This document shows, piece after piece, positions 51,668-59,014 of a stretch of 64,000 bases of DNA. Origin of the DNA: Thermococcus pacificus (lineage in GTDB: Archaea > Methanobacteriota_B > Thermococci > Thermococcales > Thermococcaceae). The notes beneath the pieces are model-generated. The model did not search any database and was not told the DNA's origin. It saw nothing but the letters and a program-made list of their open reading frames with translations. The first letter of the stretch is position 1, and every line of letters begins with the position of its first letter. The position numbers were made by a program, and so were the translations under genes. Where the stretch lies: positions 1,488,001 to 1,552,000 of the forward strand of contig NZ_CP015102.1 of the NCBI RefSeq assembly GCF_002214485.1. The letters run 5' to 3'.

Positions 51668-52558
51668 TCAGCCGATTATCTCCCCTTTTATCCTCTCGGC
51701 TATCTCCCTGAGAGCTTTGGCCGCCTTTGACTCGGGGAACGCCTCGACCACCGGCTTCAGCATCACCATGCTCTCTGGAATGGCCCTATCGTAGGGCACC
51801 TCGCCGAGTATCGGGATACCCTCTGCCTCAGCCCACTCTCTCAGCTTTGTAAAGCCTGGGTTGATGTCTGCCTTGTTGATTATGAGATAGGCCGGCTCCC
51901 TGAAGTGCTGGACGACTTTATAAGCCCTCTGAACGTCGCTCAGCGATGCTGGAGTGGGCTCTGCTATTAGTATCGCGACGTCTGCTCCTCCAAGGCTTGC
52001 TATCACCTGACAGCCGATTCCAGCGGCGGAGTCAACGACCATGTGCTCCAGGTTGAGCTCCTCCATTATCTTCTTTGCCCACTCCTTCTCCTCCGTGACT
52101 AGCTTCCCACTCTCCGGCCTGCCAACGTCGAGCTGGGCGGAGATTATCGGGAAGCCGTACTTGGTGGTGGCTTTCCTCACGACGCCCGAGCGCACCTCTT
52201 CGAGGGCTATGGTTCCCGGGACAGGGCAGACCAGGCCGCAGACGTTGCAGCCCTCGCAGGTTAGCTCGTTAACCACGTAGTTGCCCTCATCGTCGATGTA
52301 GATGCTGTCGTAGGGGCAGCGCTCCATACAGATGCCGCACCTTATGCAGCTCTCGGTGTTTATCCTGGCAACCTTCGCACCTATGTGCTCCCGCTCCTCC
52401 TCCCACTCGATGACCCCGAGGAGTAGACCGAGGTTTGGCGCTTCCGCGTCGGCATCGACCGCGATGAGTTTATACTCGTCCTTGAGGAAGTAGAGGAGCG
52501 AGGCCGTTATCGTGCTCTTTCCAACGCCGCCCTTACCGCTCGCTATTGCTATCTGCAT
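51668..52558 (-). CDS. MinD/Mrp-type ATPase with inserted [4Fe-4S] ferredoxin domain (second of a pair)
   Basis: 296 residues. Deviant Walker A SGKGGVGKST, then near residue 70 two cluster motifs, CIRCGICMERCPYD and CEGCNVCGLVCPVPG, then DSAAGIGCQV as the switch region. Related proteins occur beside NifX/NifB-like genes in many anaerobes and are thought to help metal-cluster assembly; no reaction is known. ATG 52558 overlaps the stop of its paralogue. It lacks the C-terminal Mrp CxxC. Confidence 0.82.
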   Translation of the reverse strand: MQIAIASGKGGVGKSTITASLLYFLKDEYKLIAVDADAEAPNLGLLLGVIEWEEEREHIGAKVARINTESCIRCGICMERCPYDSIYIDDEGNYVVNELTCEGCNVCGLVCPVPGTIALEEVRSGVVRKATTKYGFPIISAQLDVGRPESGKLVTEEKEWAKKIMEELNLEHMVVDSAAGIGCQVIASLGGADVAILIAEPTPASLSDVQRAYKVVQHFREPAYLIINKADINPGFTKLREWAEAEGIPILGEVPYDRAIPESMVMLKPVVEAFPESKAAKALREIAERIKGEIIG

Positions 52559-53430
52559 CACTCACCACCCCCGATGAACTTGAGAACCCTCTCAGCGAGC
52601 CCTTCAAAGATTTCCGCCTCGGGATAGTTCGTCAGGACTATCGGCTTCCCCTCGACGTAGCTCTTCACGATGTTCTCGCTGTAGGGTATCTCCGCGACCA
52701 CTTCAGCACCGTACTTTTTGGCTAACTCGTAGACCTTCTCCTTCTCGCCGAGGTCGGCCCTGTTGATGACCACCCACGTGGGCATCTCCATTAGCTTTCC
52801 AAGCTCGAGGATGAGCTCGGTGTCGTGGATTCCGAGGGGAGTGGGCTCGGTGACCGCTATGAGCAGGTCAGAGAACTCGACGGCCTTCGAAACGGTGTTT
52901 CCGGTCCCTGCAGCAGTATCGATGAAGAGGAGCCCCTTCCTCACTTCCAGTGCCTTCTTCTTGGCGGCTACAACCAGAGGCATCGAGCGCTCCTCCCCTT
53001 CCCTCAGCTTTCCGGTGACGAGGGTGAACCCGTAGGGGGTCGGTGTGATGTATGTGTGGCCGATGAGCCTCTGACCTTCGAGTATCGCCCCCGGCACCGG
53101 GCAGACTATCTCGCACGCGCGGCAGCCTGAACAGAGGTTTGGCATGAGGAACGGTGTCCCGTCCTTCAAGGTGATTATGGCGTGCTCCTCGCAGACCTCG
53201 GCGCACTTCCTGCACTTGGTGCACTTCGAGTAGTCAAAGCGCGGCATGAACTGCACCACCGGCTCCTCGTTAGCGAGTTCAACCCCGAGGAGAAGGTGGT
53301 CGTTTGGAGCCTCGACGTCGAGGTCAGCAAAAGTAAGCTCCGTTCCAAGCTGTTTGAGCGCAATTGCAAGGTTTACAGCAACAGTTGACTTTCCAGTTCC
53401 TCCCTTTCCACCGCTCACGGCTATCTGCAA
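52558..53430 (-). CDS. MinD/Mrp-type ATPase with inserted [4Fe-4S] ferredoxin domain (first of a pair)
   Basis: 290 residues. SGGKGGTGKST at the N-terminus, CTKCRKCAEVC and CSGCRACEIVCPVPG for two clusters, and DTAAGTGNTV as switch. TTG 53430 follows GGAGGTGAG. It shares a promoter region with the divergent NifX-like gene at 53502, containing both proposed operators. The two ATPases probably form a heterodimer, since the genes overlap and the domains match. Confidence 0.82.
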   Translation of the reverse strand: MQIAVSGGKGGTGKSTVAVNLAIALKQLGTELTFADLDVEAPNDHLLLGVELANEEPVVQFMPRFDYSKCTKCRKCAEVCEEHAIITLKDGTPFLMPNLCSGCRACEIVCPVPGAILEGQRLIGHTYITPTPYGFTLVTGKLREGEERSMPLVVAAKKKALEVRKGLLFIDTAAGTGNTVSKAVEFSDLLIAVTEPTPLGIHDTELILELGKLMEMPTWVVINRADLGEKEKVYELAKKYGAEVVAEIPYSENIVKSYVEGKPIVLTNYPEAEIFEGLAERVLKFIGGGE

Positions 53431-53446
53431 GCTCTCACCTCCGGAA

Positions 53447-53460
53447 TTAGGCTAACCTAA
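53447..53460 (+). promoter_or_regulatory. TTAGG-CCTAA box in the divergent MinD/NifX promoter
   Basis: TTAGGCTAACCTAA. The arms TTAGG and CCTAA are perfect and the whole fits the half of the DtxR-family consensus TWAGGTWAGSCTWACCTWA. It lies 16 bp upstream of the minus-strand MinD start and just before the TATA-like CTTTTAAG of the plus-strand gene. Confidence 0.6.
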
Positions 53461-53473
53461 AAGCTTTTAAGCT

Positions 53474-53489
53474 TTGTGCATACGCTCAA
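53474..53489 (+). promoter_or_regulatory. TTGTGCA-type palindrome, MinD/NifX promoter
   Basis: TTGTGCATACGCTCAA matches the perfect palindrome at 56880 in 14 of 16 positions. It follows the TATA-like stretch of the NifX-like gene, near the expected transcript start. Confidence 0.55.
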
Positions 53490-53501
53490 AACGGTGGTAA
53501 C

Positions 53502-53918
53502 ATGAGGTGCCTGAAGGTCGCGTTTGGAATGGAGGACGATGAACACCTCATAGATGCCCACTACGGCGACTCGGAGTTCTTCGCGATTTATGAAGTCTGC
53601 GAAGACGGTAGCGTTAAACTCCTGGAAAAGAGGCCGAATAAAGCTAAGGACTTCGAAGAGGAACATGACGAGGGCCACGGCAACCCGCGGAAGTTCAAAG
53701 CCGTTGTCAGCCAGCTCCTCGACGTTGACGTCCTTGCGGCGTTCAGGATGGGCCCGAACTTTCTCAGAATAAGGGACAAAACCAACAAGGTGGCTTTCTT
53801 TACCAGAACTAGGGACCTAAAGCTCGCCCTCCAGAGGATTGTTGAGAACTTCGACGAGCTGTGGGAGCAGGTGCAGGAGAAGAAGAGAGCCATCGAAAAG
53901 CCGATCGTCGAGGAGTGA
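53502..53918 (+). CDS. NifX/NafY-like protein (dinitrogenase FeMo-cofactor biosynthesis domain)
   Basis: 138 residues. The RNase H-like FeMo-co domain is seen in CLKVAFGMEDDEHLIDAHYG, then SEFFAIYEV and the His-rich loop EEEHDEGHGNPRKF, followed by a C-terminal charged helix. NifX-type proteins carry metal-cluster precursors in nitrogenase maturation. No nitrogenase genes are in the window, so the cofactor is probably another. GGTGGT precedes ATG 53502. Divergent from the MinD pair. Confidence 0.8.
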   Translation: MRCLKVAFGMEDDEHLIDAHYGDSEFFAIYEVCEDGSVKLLEKRPNKAKDFEEEHDEGHGNPRKFKAVVSQLLDVDVLAAFRMGPNFLRIRDKTNKVAFFTRTRDLKLALQRIVENFDELWEQVQEKKRAIEKPIVEE

Positions 53919-53982
53919 CCATCCACTTCACTTTATTTGACCCGCGCTAGAGGGGAAACTTCCCATCCCAAAGGTGCCGCCC

Positions 53983-54465
53983 ATGAAGTTCTGGGGAATT
54001 GTGCCAAAGGTAGCTGTTCTCTCCGCCCCGTACGCGGCGGCCGCTTTTTATTTAAACGGCCGATTTAACGCGACTTCTATTCAGCTTGTTAAGCCGGGTA
54101 TCTTCCTGATGGCAATCGGCGTAGTCCTGTGGCTTCTCTGCTACCTGGAAGTTTCAAGGGCCCACGCGAGGGGCGAACTCCTGACCACGGGGTGCTACTC
54201 AATGGTCAGACACCCGATATACTCGATCTGGGGCTTCCTAATCCTTCCCGGCTTCTCGCTCGTAGTCGGTGGCTTTATGCTCGCTCTCCCAATCGTCTAT
54301 TGATTATCCGTTCTTGTCTTCATAGGCGAAGAGGAACAGGCGTTGGAGGAGAGGTTCGGCGATGAGTGGAGGAAATACGCGGAAAGAACTGGCAGGTTTC
54401 TTCGCGCCGAGCCGGCTGTTAGACCTCCACAACATACTTCCTGTTCCCCTCTTCAAATCCCCTGA
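53983..54465 (+). pseudogene. Isoprenylcysteine-carboxyl-methyltransferase/PEMT-like gene with internal TGA
   Basis: ATG 53983 follows AAGGTG. Helices and the family signature GCYSMVRHPIYSIWG are intact. TGA at 54301-54303 then interrupts between IVY and LSVLVFIGEEEQ. The same frame continues through FGDEWRKYAERTGRF, typical of the family C-terminus, to a TGA at 54463-54465 that overlaps the DUF364 gene. One base change (TGG to TGA) would explain it. Without the tail, the SAM-binding part is lost. Sequencing error is possible. Confidence 0.75.
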
Positions 54466-55162
54466 AGGAGCCTAGCTTCAAGCCCAAAAGGGCCTTTTCG
54501 ATATCAACCACCTTCATAGCGGCGAGGTGCGTTACCCCAGTGCCCTTCAAAAACTCTGGCAAAAGCTGGCCCGTCGGGCCCGTCAGCACGAAGAGCCTCG
54601 CCCTCTTAGCCCTCTCGAGGAGCATGTCTATTGTGCCGTTAACAAGACAGCTCGCGCTCGCTATAACGGCGTCCATCTCGGGAAGGAGGTGGTACTCAAG
54701 GGCATCGCTGTAGGTGTCCCTGTCCCAGAGCTTGGCGTTCCTCTCGAAGACGAAGACTTCAAAGTCCCTCTCGCGCAGTTTCTTTGCGAGCGGTGGCATG
54801 TTGCCTATCAAAGCCACTCTGCCAGCATCTTCCGACAGAAGCTCAAGCACGTCAACCCACTCGGCGTTGCTAAGGTCTATGTGGTACTGCGAGACCGCGT
54901 TGATTGCTGCCAATCCCAAAGTGCGCTCGATGGCGTTCAGGCTGTCGGCCCTCTCGATGAACGCTTTGAGGGAAGGCTCGCTTATCGAGTTCCTGTATCT
55001 CTGCACTTCCTCTGGAAGGGTCATCGCAACTCCCAAGGCTTTTCCTTCTGGGCCTTCAGCCAAAACCCACGTGTAGGGCAGTGCGAAGCCGAAATCCACC
55101 AGCTCAAGTCCCTCGGCCAGTTTCAGGGCCTCTTTCTTTATCCTTGAGAGCAGCATAACCAT
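54419..55162 (-). CDS. DUF364/DUF4213 putative heavy-metal-chelation protein
   Basis: 247 residues. An N-terminal DUF4213-like part (LVDFGFALPYTWVLA) precedes a Rossmann-like DUF364 domain (RVALIGNMPPLAKKL, MDAVIASASCLVNGTID, LTGPTGQLLPEF). These proteins are linked to metal chelation by structure only. The start may be ATG 55162, overlapping the methyltransferase stop, or ATG 55156, with AGTGAT upstream. It lies within the MinD/NifX/radical SAM cluster. Confidence 0.75.
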   Translation of the reverse strand: MVMLLSRIKKEALKLAEGLELVDFGFALPYTWVLAEGPEGKALGVAMTLPEEVQRYRNSISEPSLKAFIERADSLNAIERTLGLAAINAVSQYHIDLSNAEWVDVLELLSEDAGRVALIGNMPPLAKKLRERDFEVFVFERNAKLWDRDTYSDALEYHLLPEMDAVIASASCLVNGTIDMLLERAKRARLFVLTGPTGQLLPEFLKGTGVTHLAAMKVVDIEKALLGLKLGSFRGFEEGNRKYVVEV

Positions 55163-55791
55163 CACTTCACGGCCTTTATAACCACAAAGCTCCCCTCACC
55201 GTAGCCGGGCTTAGCGGGTTCTACTTCTTTTATCTCGTCAAGCCTGTGGAAGAGAGTCTGAACGATCTCAAACTTTCTAAATCCAACCTTTTTGAGCAGT
55301 TCGAGGAGTTCTTCCGTAGAAAAGAACCTCGCGTCCCTGTAAAAGACGCTCTCCCCCCTGTGCTCTTCGTAGTATCTTCCTATCAGGCTGTTTCTATCAA
55401 CGAAGCCTATTATTAGGGCCCCACTCGGTTTCAGCACGCGGTAGGCCTCGCGCAGGGCCTTTTCGGGGTCGTCAACGAAGCAAATCGTCGTGACCATCAG
55501 AAGGTAGTCAAGGCTCTCATCGGTAAAAGGAAGGTTTTCCGCAACGCCTTCAATGACCTCTATGCCTCGCTTCCTCGCTATCTCTGCCATCGCTTTGGAG
55601 GGCTCGACTCCAAGCTTTATTCCGAGCGGTGCCGCAAAGCGACCAGTCCCCACGCCTATCTCGGCTCCTTTTCCCTCCTTTGGCAAAAGCGTCCTGACGG
55701 CTTCAAGCTCCGAGAGGTAAGCATAGCGGTGCCTCTCAAACCAGTTCTCATAGCGGTCGCGGTGCTTCTCGAAGGGCTCCACCTTGGGCAT
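55162..55791 (-). CDS. SAM-dependent methyltransferase, class I (UbiE-like)
   Basis: 209 residues. AEIGVGTGRFAAPLG binds SAM, VEGVAENLPFTDESLDYL gives motifs II-III, and EAYRVLKPSGALII is motif IV. Substrate unknown. ATG 55791 is preferred because GAGGTGGGG stands at normal spacing, and the conserved region follows soon. Divergent from the radical SAM gene over a shared symmetric promoter. Confidence 0.8.
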   Translation of the reverse strand: MPKVEPFEKHRDRYENWFERHRYAYLSELEAVRTLLPKEGKGAEIGVGTGRFAAPLGIKLGVEPSKAMAEIARKRGIEVIEGVAENLPFTDESLDYLLMVTTICFVDDPEKALREAYRVLKPSGALIIGFVDRNSLIGRYYEEHRGESVFYRDARFFSTEELLELLKKVGFRKFEIVQTLFHRLDEIKEVEPAKPGYGEGSFVVIKAVK

Positions 55792-55858
55792 TACCATCCC
55801 CACCTCTCGATAGGCTTTGTCCCTTATCACCTTTGGGGCAGGAAACGTTTATACGCTT

Positions 55859-55872
55859 TTAGGTTAACCTAA
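55859..55872 (+). promoter_or_regulatory. Perfect palindrome TTAGGTTAACCTAA upstream of the radical SAM gene
   Basis: A perfect 14-bp palindrome that starts immediately after the near-symmetric TATA sequence GTTTATAC, and 14 bp before ATG 55886. It covers the expected transcript start, so binding there should repress. It fits the DtxR-family box halves. Confidence 0.7.
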
Positions 55873-55885
55873 TCCCGGTGGTGGT

Positions 55886-56833
55886 ATGATAGCCTTTGGG
55901 CCAGTTCCTTCGAGAAGGCTCGGGAAGAGCCTTGGGGTAAACAACATTCCCGATAAGGTCTGCTCCTTCGCCTGCGTCTACTGCCAGATTGGAAAGACCA
56001 TAAGGATGGAACTTGAGAGGAGGCCCTTTTACGAGCCTGAGCTAATATTTAAGGAGGTCAGAAAGAAAGTCGAAGAGGCCAGAGAACGGGGCGAGAGGAT
56101 AGATTACATAACCTTCGTCCCCGATGGTGAACCGACGCTTGACGCAAACCTCGGAAGGGAGGCCGAGCTGTTGAAAACGCTCGGAATTCCGCTCGCGATA
56201 CTCACCAACTCCTCCCTGATCTGGCGCGAGGACGTGAGGGAAGACCTCCTCAAGTTCGACTTTGTTTCCCTCAAGGTCGATGCCGTCAGCGAGAACCTAT
56301 GGCGGAGAATCGACAGACCCCACAAGAGCCTGAGCCTTGAGAGAATCCTCGAGGGAATGCTTGAGTTCAGGAAGACCTTCAGGGGGAAAGTGGTCACCGA
56401 AACAATGCTGATTGATGGTATAGACTACGGCAACGAGTTTGAGGAAATAGCGGAATTCTTAGCTGAACTTAAGCCCGATGTTGCTTATATAGCGATCCCG
56501 ACAAGGCCCCCGGCCGAGGGGTGGGTTAAACCTGCTGGGGAAGATGTGATAAACCATGCCTTCCAGACCTTTGTCGAGAAGCTTGGAGAAGACCGCGTTG
56601 AGTACCTGATAGGCTATGAAGGCAACGCCTTCGCCTTCACCGGCAACGTTGAGAATGATTTATTGAGCATCACCTCGGTTCACCCGATGAGGGAAGACGC
56701 CGTTGATGAGTTTCTCCGAAAAGCCAACGCCGACTGGAGCGTTGTTGAGAGGCTTTTAAGGGAAGGAAAGCTCATAGAGCTCGAATACAACGGGAAGAAG
56801 TTCTATATGAGACGGCTGAAGAGCAGGGAGTAG
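55886..56833 (+). CDS. Radical SAM protein
   Basis: 315 residues. PVPSRRLGKSLGVNNIP leads to CSFACVYCQIG, the CxxxCxxC cluster site, then FVPDGEPTLD. A C-terminal alpha/beta tail (SITSVHPMREDAVDEFL) follows. The N-terminal layout is that of a conserved radical SAM family found in anaerobes. Its product is unknown; position suggests a role in metal-cofactor synthesis. GGTGGTGG precedes the start. Confidence 0.85.
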   Translation: MIAFGPVPSRRLGKSLGVNNIPDKVCSFACVYCQIGKTIRMELERRPFYEPELIFKEVRKKVEEARERGERIDYITFVPDGEPTLDANLGREAELLKTLGIPLAILTNSSLIWREDVREDLLKFDFVSLKVDAVSENLWRRIDRPHKSLSLERILEGMLEFRKTFRGKVVTETMLIDGIDYGNEFEEIAEFLAELKPDVAYIAIPTRPPAEGWVKPAGEDVINHAFQTFVEKLGEDRVEYLIGYEGNAFAFTGNVENDLLSITSVHPMREDAVDEFLRKANADWSVVERLLREGKLIELEYNGKKFYMRRLKSRE

Positions 56834-56854
56834 CCCCGCGTCCCCTCAAGATTG

Positions 56855-56868
56855 TTAGGTGAACCGAA
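56855..56868 (+). promoter_or_regulatory. TTAGG box upstream of the second NifX-like gene
   Basis: TTAGGTGAACCGAA, 12 of 14 identical to the perfect palindrome at 55859. It directly precedes the TATA-like CTTTAAATC (56871-56879). Confidence 0.55.
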
Positions 56869-56879
56869 AACTTTAAATC

Positions 56880-56895
56880 TTGTGCATATGCACAA
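56880..56895 (+). promoter_or_regulatory. Perfect palindrome TTGTGCATATGCACAA
   Basis: A perfect 16-bp palindrome directly downstream of the TATA box of the gene at 56927. Its partner TTAGG box sits directly upstream of the same TATA box, so two factors, or one, can bracket the core promoter. A 14/16 match occurs at 53474. Confidence 0.7.
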
Positions 56896-56926
56896 AATAA
56901 TGAATGAGAAAACGGAGGTGGTTGGT

Positions 56927-57538
56927 ATGAGGATCGCAATCCCAACCAACGGTGGGGGACTTAACGACACGGTTGCGCCCGTGTTCGCGCGCGCTCCTGC
57001 GTTTTACATAGCGGACGTTGACGAGAATGGAAACGTAATCAGCGAGAAGGTCATCCAGAACGGAGCGGCCATGGCCGGCGGTGGAGCCGGCCCGATGGCG
57101 GTTCAGACACTCATCAACGAGGGAGTTGAGGCTATAGTGGCACCACAGGTCGGCCCGAACGCCCTTGGAGCCATACAGGCCGCGGGCATAAGGCTCTACC
57201 AGGTTGCACCCGGAACGCCTGTTGAGGAAGCCATAAAGGCCGTCACCAGCGGAAGCGTTGGACAGTTCACGGCGCCAACACCGGCCGCACCCGTTGTCCC
57301 ATCAACCCCAACGACTCCAGCTCCAGCGTACGGCCCGTATCCAACTGCGCCGGCTTACCCGCCATACCCGGCCTATGGCTACGGCCCCAGAGGCCGCGGA
57401 AGAGGTGGAAGAGGCCGCGGCTGGGGCCGTGGATGGGGCAGAGGTGGCAGAGGCTGGGGAGCGAGGCTCGGCTACTGCCCGTGGACCGGCCAGCCAAGCA
57501 GGAGGGCCTGGCTCGCCAGGTTCTTCGGCTGGTGGTGA
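56927..57538 (+). CDS. NifX-like protein with Pro-rich linker and Gly/Arg-rich tail
   Basis: 203 residues. Residues 1-110 are a FeMo-co biosynthesis domain (RIAIPTNGGGLNDTVAPVF, AGPMAVQTLINEGVEA, GPNALGAIQAAGI). Then comes an Ala/Pro/Tyr linker of about 60 residues, and a run of GRG repeats from about residue 160 with GYCPWTGQPSRRAW at the end. The tail resembles DUF5320 proteins and may bind nucleic acid or metal. ATG 56927 follows GGAGGTGG. Confidence 0.8.
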   Translation: MRIAIPTNGGGLNDTVAPVFARAPAFYIADVDENGNVISEKVIQNGAAMAGGGAGPMAVQTLINEGVEAIVAPQVGPNALGAIQAAGIRLYQVAPGTPVEEAIKAVTSGSVGQFTAPTPAAPVVPSTPTTPAPAYGPYPTAPAYPPYPAYGYGPRGRGRGGRGRGWGRGWGRGGRGWGARLGYCPWTGQPSRRAWLARFFGWW

Positions 57539-57598
57539 AGCCCCCTCTGGCTTCTTGCCCTTTTATTTTGGAGCATGAATTATAAAGGAGGAAAAGCC

Positions 57599-57817
57599 AT
57601 GCCACGGGGAATGGGAAGAGGTTACGGAAGGGGACGCGGGTTCTACCCGCTCGGAGGGGCCTACGGAATCATTGAGCTGCTGATACTCGTAGGTATACTC
57701 TACTTCCTGATCAAGCTTTTCCTGGTGGCTCTCCCGTACGCCCTCGGCCTGCTGGTGCTCCTCATAATCAGGGAGCTCATCCGGCCGCGCCCGAGAACCT
57801 GGTTCAGACCATTCTGA
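57599..57817 (+). CDS. Small membrane protein with Gly/Arg-rich N-terminus
   Basis: 72 residues. PRGMGRGYGRGRGFYP at the N-terminus matches the style of the tails of both neighbouring NifX-like proteins and of the DUF134 regulator. A long hydrophobic stretch (IIELLILVGILYFLIKLFLV and on) gives one or two helices. AGGAGG precedes ATG 57599. It might anchor its neighbours at the membrane (inference). Confidence 0.7.
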   Translation: MPRGMGRGYGRGRGFYPLGGAYGIIELLILVGILYFLIKLFLVALPYALGLLVLLIIRELIRPRPRTWFRPF

Positions 57818-57828
57818 GCTTATGCAAA
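57815..57828 (+). promoter_or_regulatory. Weak TGTGCATATGCACA-like site before the third NifX-like gene
   Basis: TGAGCTTATGCAAA agrees with the core of the palindrome at 56880 in 11 of 14 positions and stands immediately upstream of the TATA-like CTTTTTTAAG. Weak on its own, but its place beside a TTAGG-type box repeats the arrangement seen at the other promoters. Confidence 0.35.
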
Positions 57829-57838
57829 CTTTTTTAAG

Positions 57839-57852
57839 TTCGGTTTTCCTAA
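57839..57852 (+). promoter_or_regulatory. TTAGG-like box before the third NifX-like gene
   Basis: TTCGGTTTTCCTAA agrees with TTAGGTTAACCTAA in 11 of 14 positions and follows the TATA-like stretch, covering the expected transcript start. Confidence 0.4.
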
Positions 57853-57869
57853 TTTCAGCGGAGGTGGTT

Positions 57870-58304
57870 ATGATGAGGATAATCGTTTCAACCGTTAATG
57901 GGGGTCTCGACGATAGGGTGAACCCAGCGTTCGGGAGGACCCCAACCTTCACGATAGTCGATGTCGAGAACGGGGAGATAGTGAACGTCCAGGTGCTCCC
58001 CAACCCCGGCTACTCCCAACCAAGGGGCGCCGGAGTTACAGCGGCCCAGTTCGCCATCGATCAGGGCGCAGATGTTGTCATAGCAGGCCAGTTCGGCCCC
58101 AACTCCTACGGCGTCCTCCAGGCGGCCGGGATAAGGATGGTCTCCGCGCCGGCAAACATGACCGTCCGCGAGGCCGTTGAGGCCTTCCTCCGCGGAGAGC
58201 TTTCAGGCCCGGTCATGGGTCCCGAAGGTGGTGGAATGGGCCGCGGAAGAGGAGCCGGCGGTGGAATGGGAAGAGGCCACGGTAGAGGCAGGGGCGGCTG
58301 GTAA
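57870..58304 (+). CDS. NifX-like protein with Gly/Arg-rich tail
   Basis: 144 residues. FeMo-co domain (RIIVSTVNGGLDDRVNPAFG, AAQFAIDQGADVVIAGQFG, GVLQAAGIRMVSAPA) followed directly by a GRG-rich tail with two His (GRGHGRGRGGW). Paralogue of the protein at 56927 without the Pro-rich linker. ATG 57870 follows GGAGGTGG. Last intact gene of the cluster before the pseudogene. Confidence 0.8.
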   Translation: MMRIIVSTVNGGLDDRVNPAFGRTPTFTIVDVENGEIVNVQVLPNPGYSQPRGAGVTAAQFAIDQGADVVIAGQFGPNSYGVLQAAGIRMVSAPANMTVREAVEAFLRGELSGPVMGPEGGGMGRGRGAGGGMGRGHGRGRGGW

Positions 58305-58748
58305 GCTCTCCCATCACAACCCTTTAAATCAGATCTACACGCGCCATAGTGGCGTGCACTACAACGCCCCATTCTCCCTGACCAGAAGGGTTCTGGCAAA
58401 GGCCGGAGCCGATGTAATACTCATCTCGCGGAGCGAGGAGAAACTGAGGAAGGAGAGGGAGACGATAAGGCCAAGAGCGATGTGGAAGTTAACTACATCG
58501 TTGCAGACCTGACGAAGCGCGAAGACCTTGAAAGAATGGTGAAAGAGCTTGAAAACATCGGTGAGCCAGATATTTTCTTCTCCACCGGTGGGCCAAAGCC
58601 AGGCTACTTCATGGTGATGAGCATAGAGGACTGGAAGGCGCCGTAAAGCTCCTCCGAGTGTCCACCAAGGAAGAAGCAAAAGTCCCCACTTTCGTAGGGG
58701 TGAAACCTTAAAATACCTTGAAGGGTAAGAACGAACGGGTGCCGTGAT
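58305..58748. other. Intergenic region holding the SDR remnant
   Basis: Apart from the SDR fragment there is a TATA-like CTTTAAATC near 58322, a GCGCCATAGTGGCG inverted repeat at about 58341-58354, and the promoter of the next small gene (CTTAAAATACC near 58710). No intact gene. Confidence 0.5.
58385..58660 (+). pseudogene. Short-chain dehydrogenase fragment with frameshifts
   Basis: Frame 1 (about 58385-58470) reads RRVLAKAGADVILISRSEEK, the beta2 region of an SDR. The following part lies in another frame: SDVEVNYIVADLTKREDLER, and FFSTGGPKPGYFMVMSIEDW. After about 58637 a second shift would restore AVKLL. The N-terminal NAD loop and the catalytic YxxxK are absent. It is a decayed remnant of a Thermococcales-type SDR. 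Confidence 0.8.
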
Positions 58749-58940
58749 ATGGTTCGTGGTGTGATTCCTGATCAAACTACAATAAAGCGTTCTGAGATGC
58801 TGGCAAAGGAAAAGACCGAGCGCTACAAGCACGAAGCTAGAGAAGTAAATGATTATTCAAAGCTTGAGACGGCAATAGTGCTTGTGCTTGGGATAATCGT
58901 CATCGGCTTTGTAATATTCGTGCTAAGTCACTACCTGTGA
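58749..58940 (+). CDS. Small tail-anchored membrane protein
   Basis: 63 residues: a charged N-terminal helix rich in Lys and Glu, then one C-terminal helix (TAIVLVLGIIVIGFVIFVLS) ending HYL, so the tail-anchored topology is clear. GTGAT stands close to ATG 58749. Function unknown. A tail-anchored protein of this kind is a natural client type for the Get3/ArsA-type ATPase at 46000, although no link is shown. Confidence 0.65.
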   Translation: MVRGVIPDQTTIKRSEMLAKEKTERYKHEAREVNDYSKLETAIVLVLGIIVIGFVIFVLSHYL

Positions 58941-59014
58941 GGGATTCATTTCCCGCAACAGTCCTGAAGGGCAACCTTATTATAATCTGTGACAAAACCT
59001 TCTGAGGTGATACC

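Noticed and set aside
54301-54303. TGA decoded as selenocysteine or another amino acid
   Set aside because: The family expects Trp rather than Cys here, there is no evident SECIS-like hairpin in what I can see, and Thermococcales are not known to decode UGA. A point mutation or sequence error is simpler.
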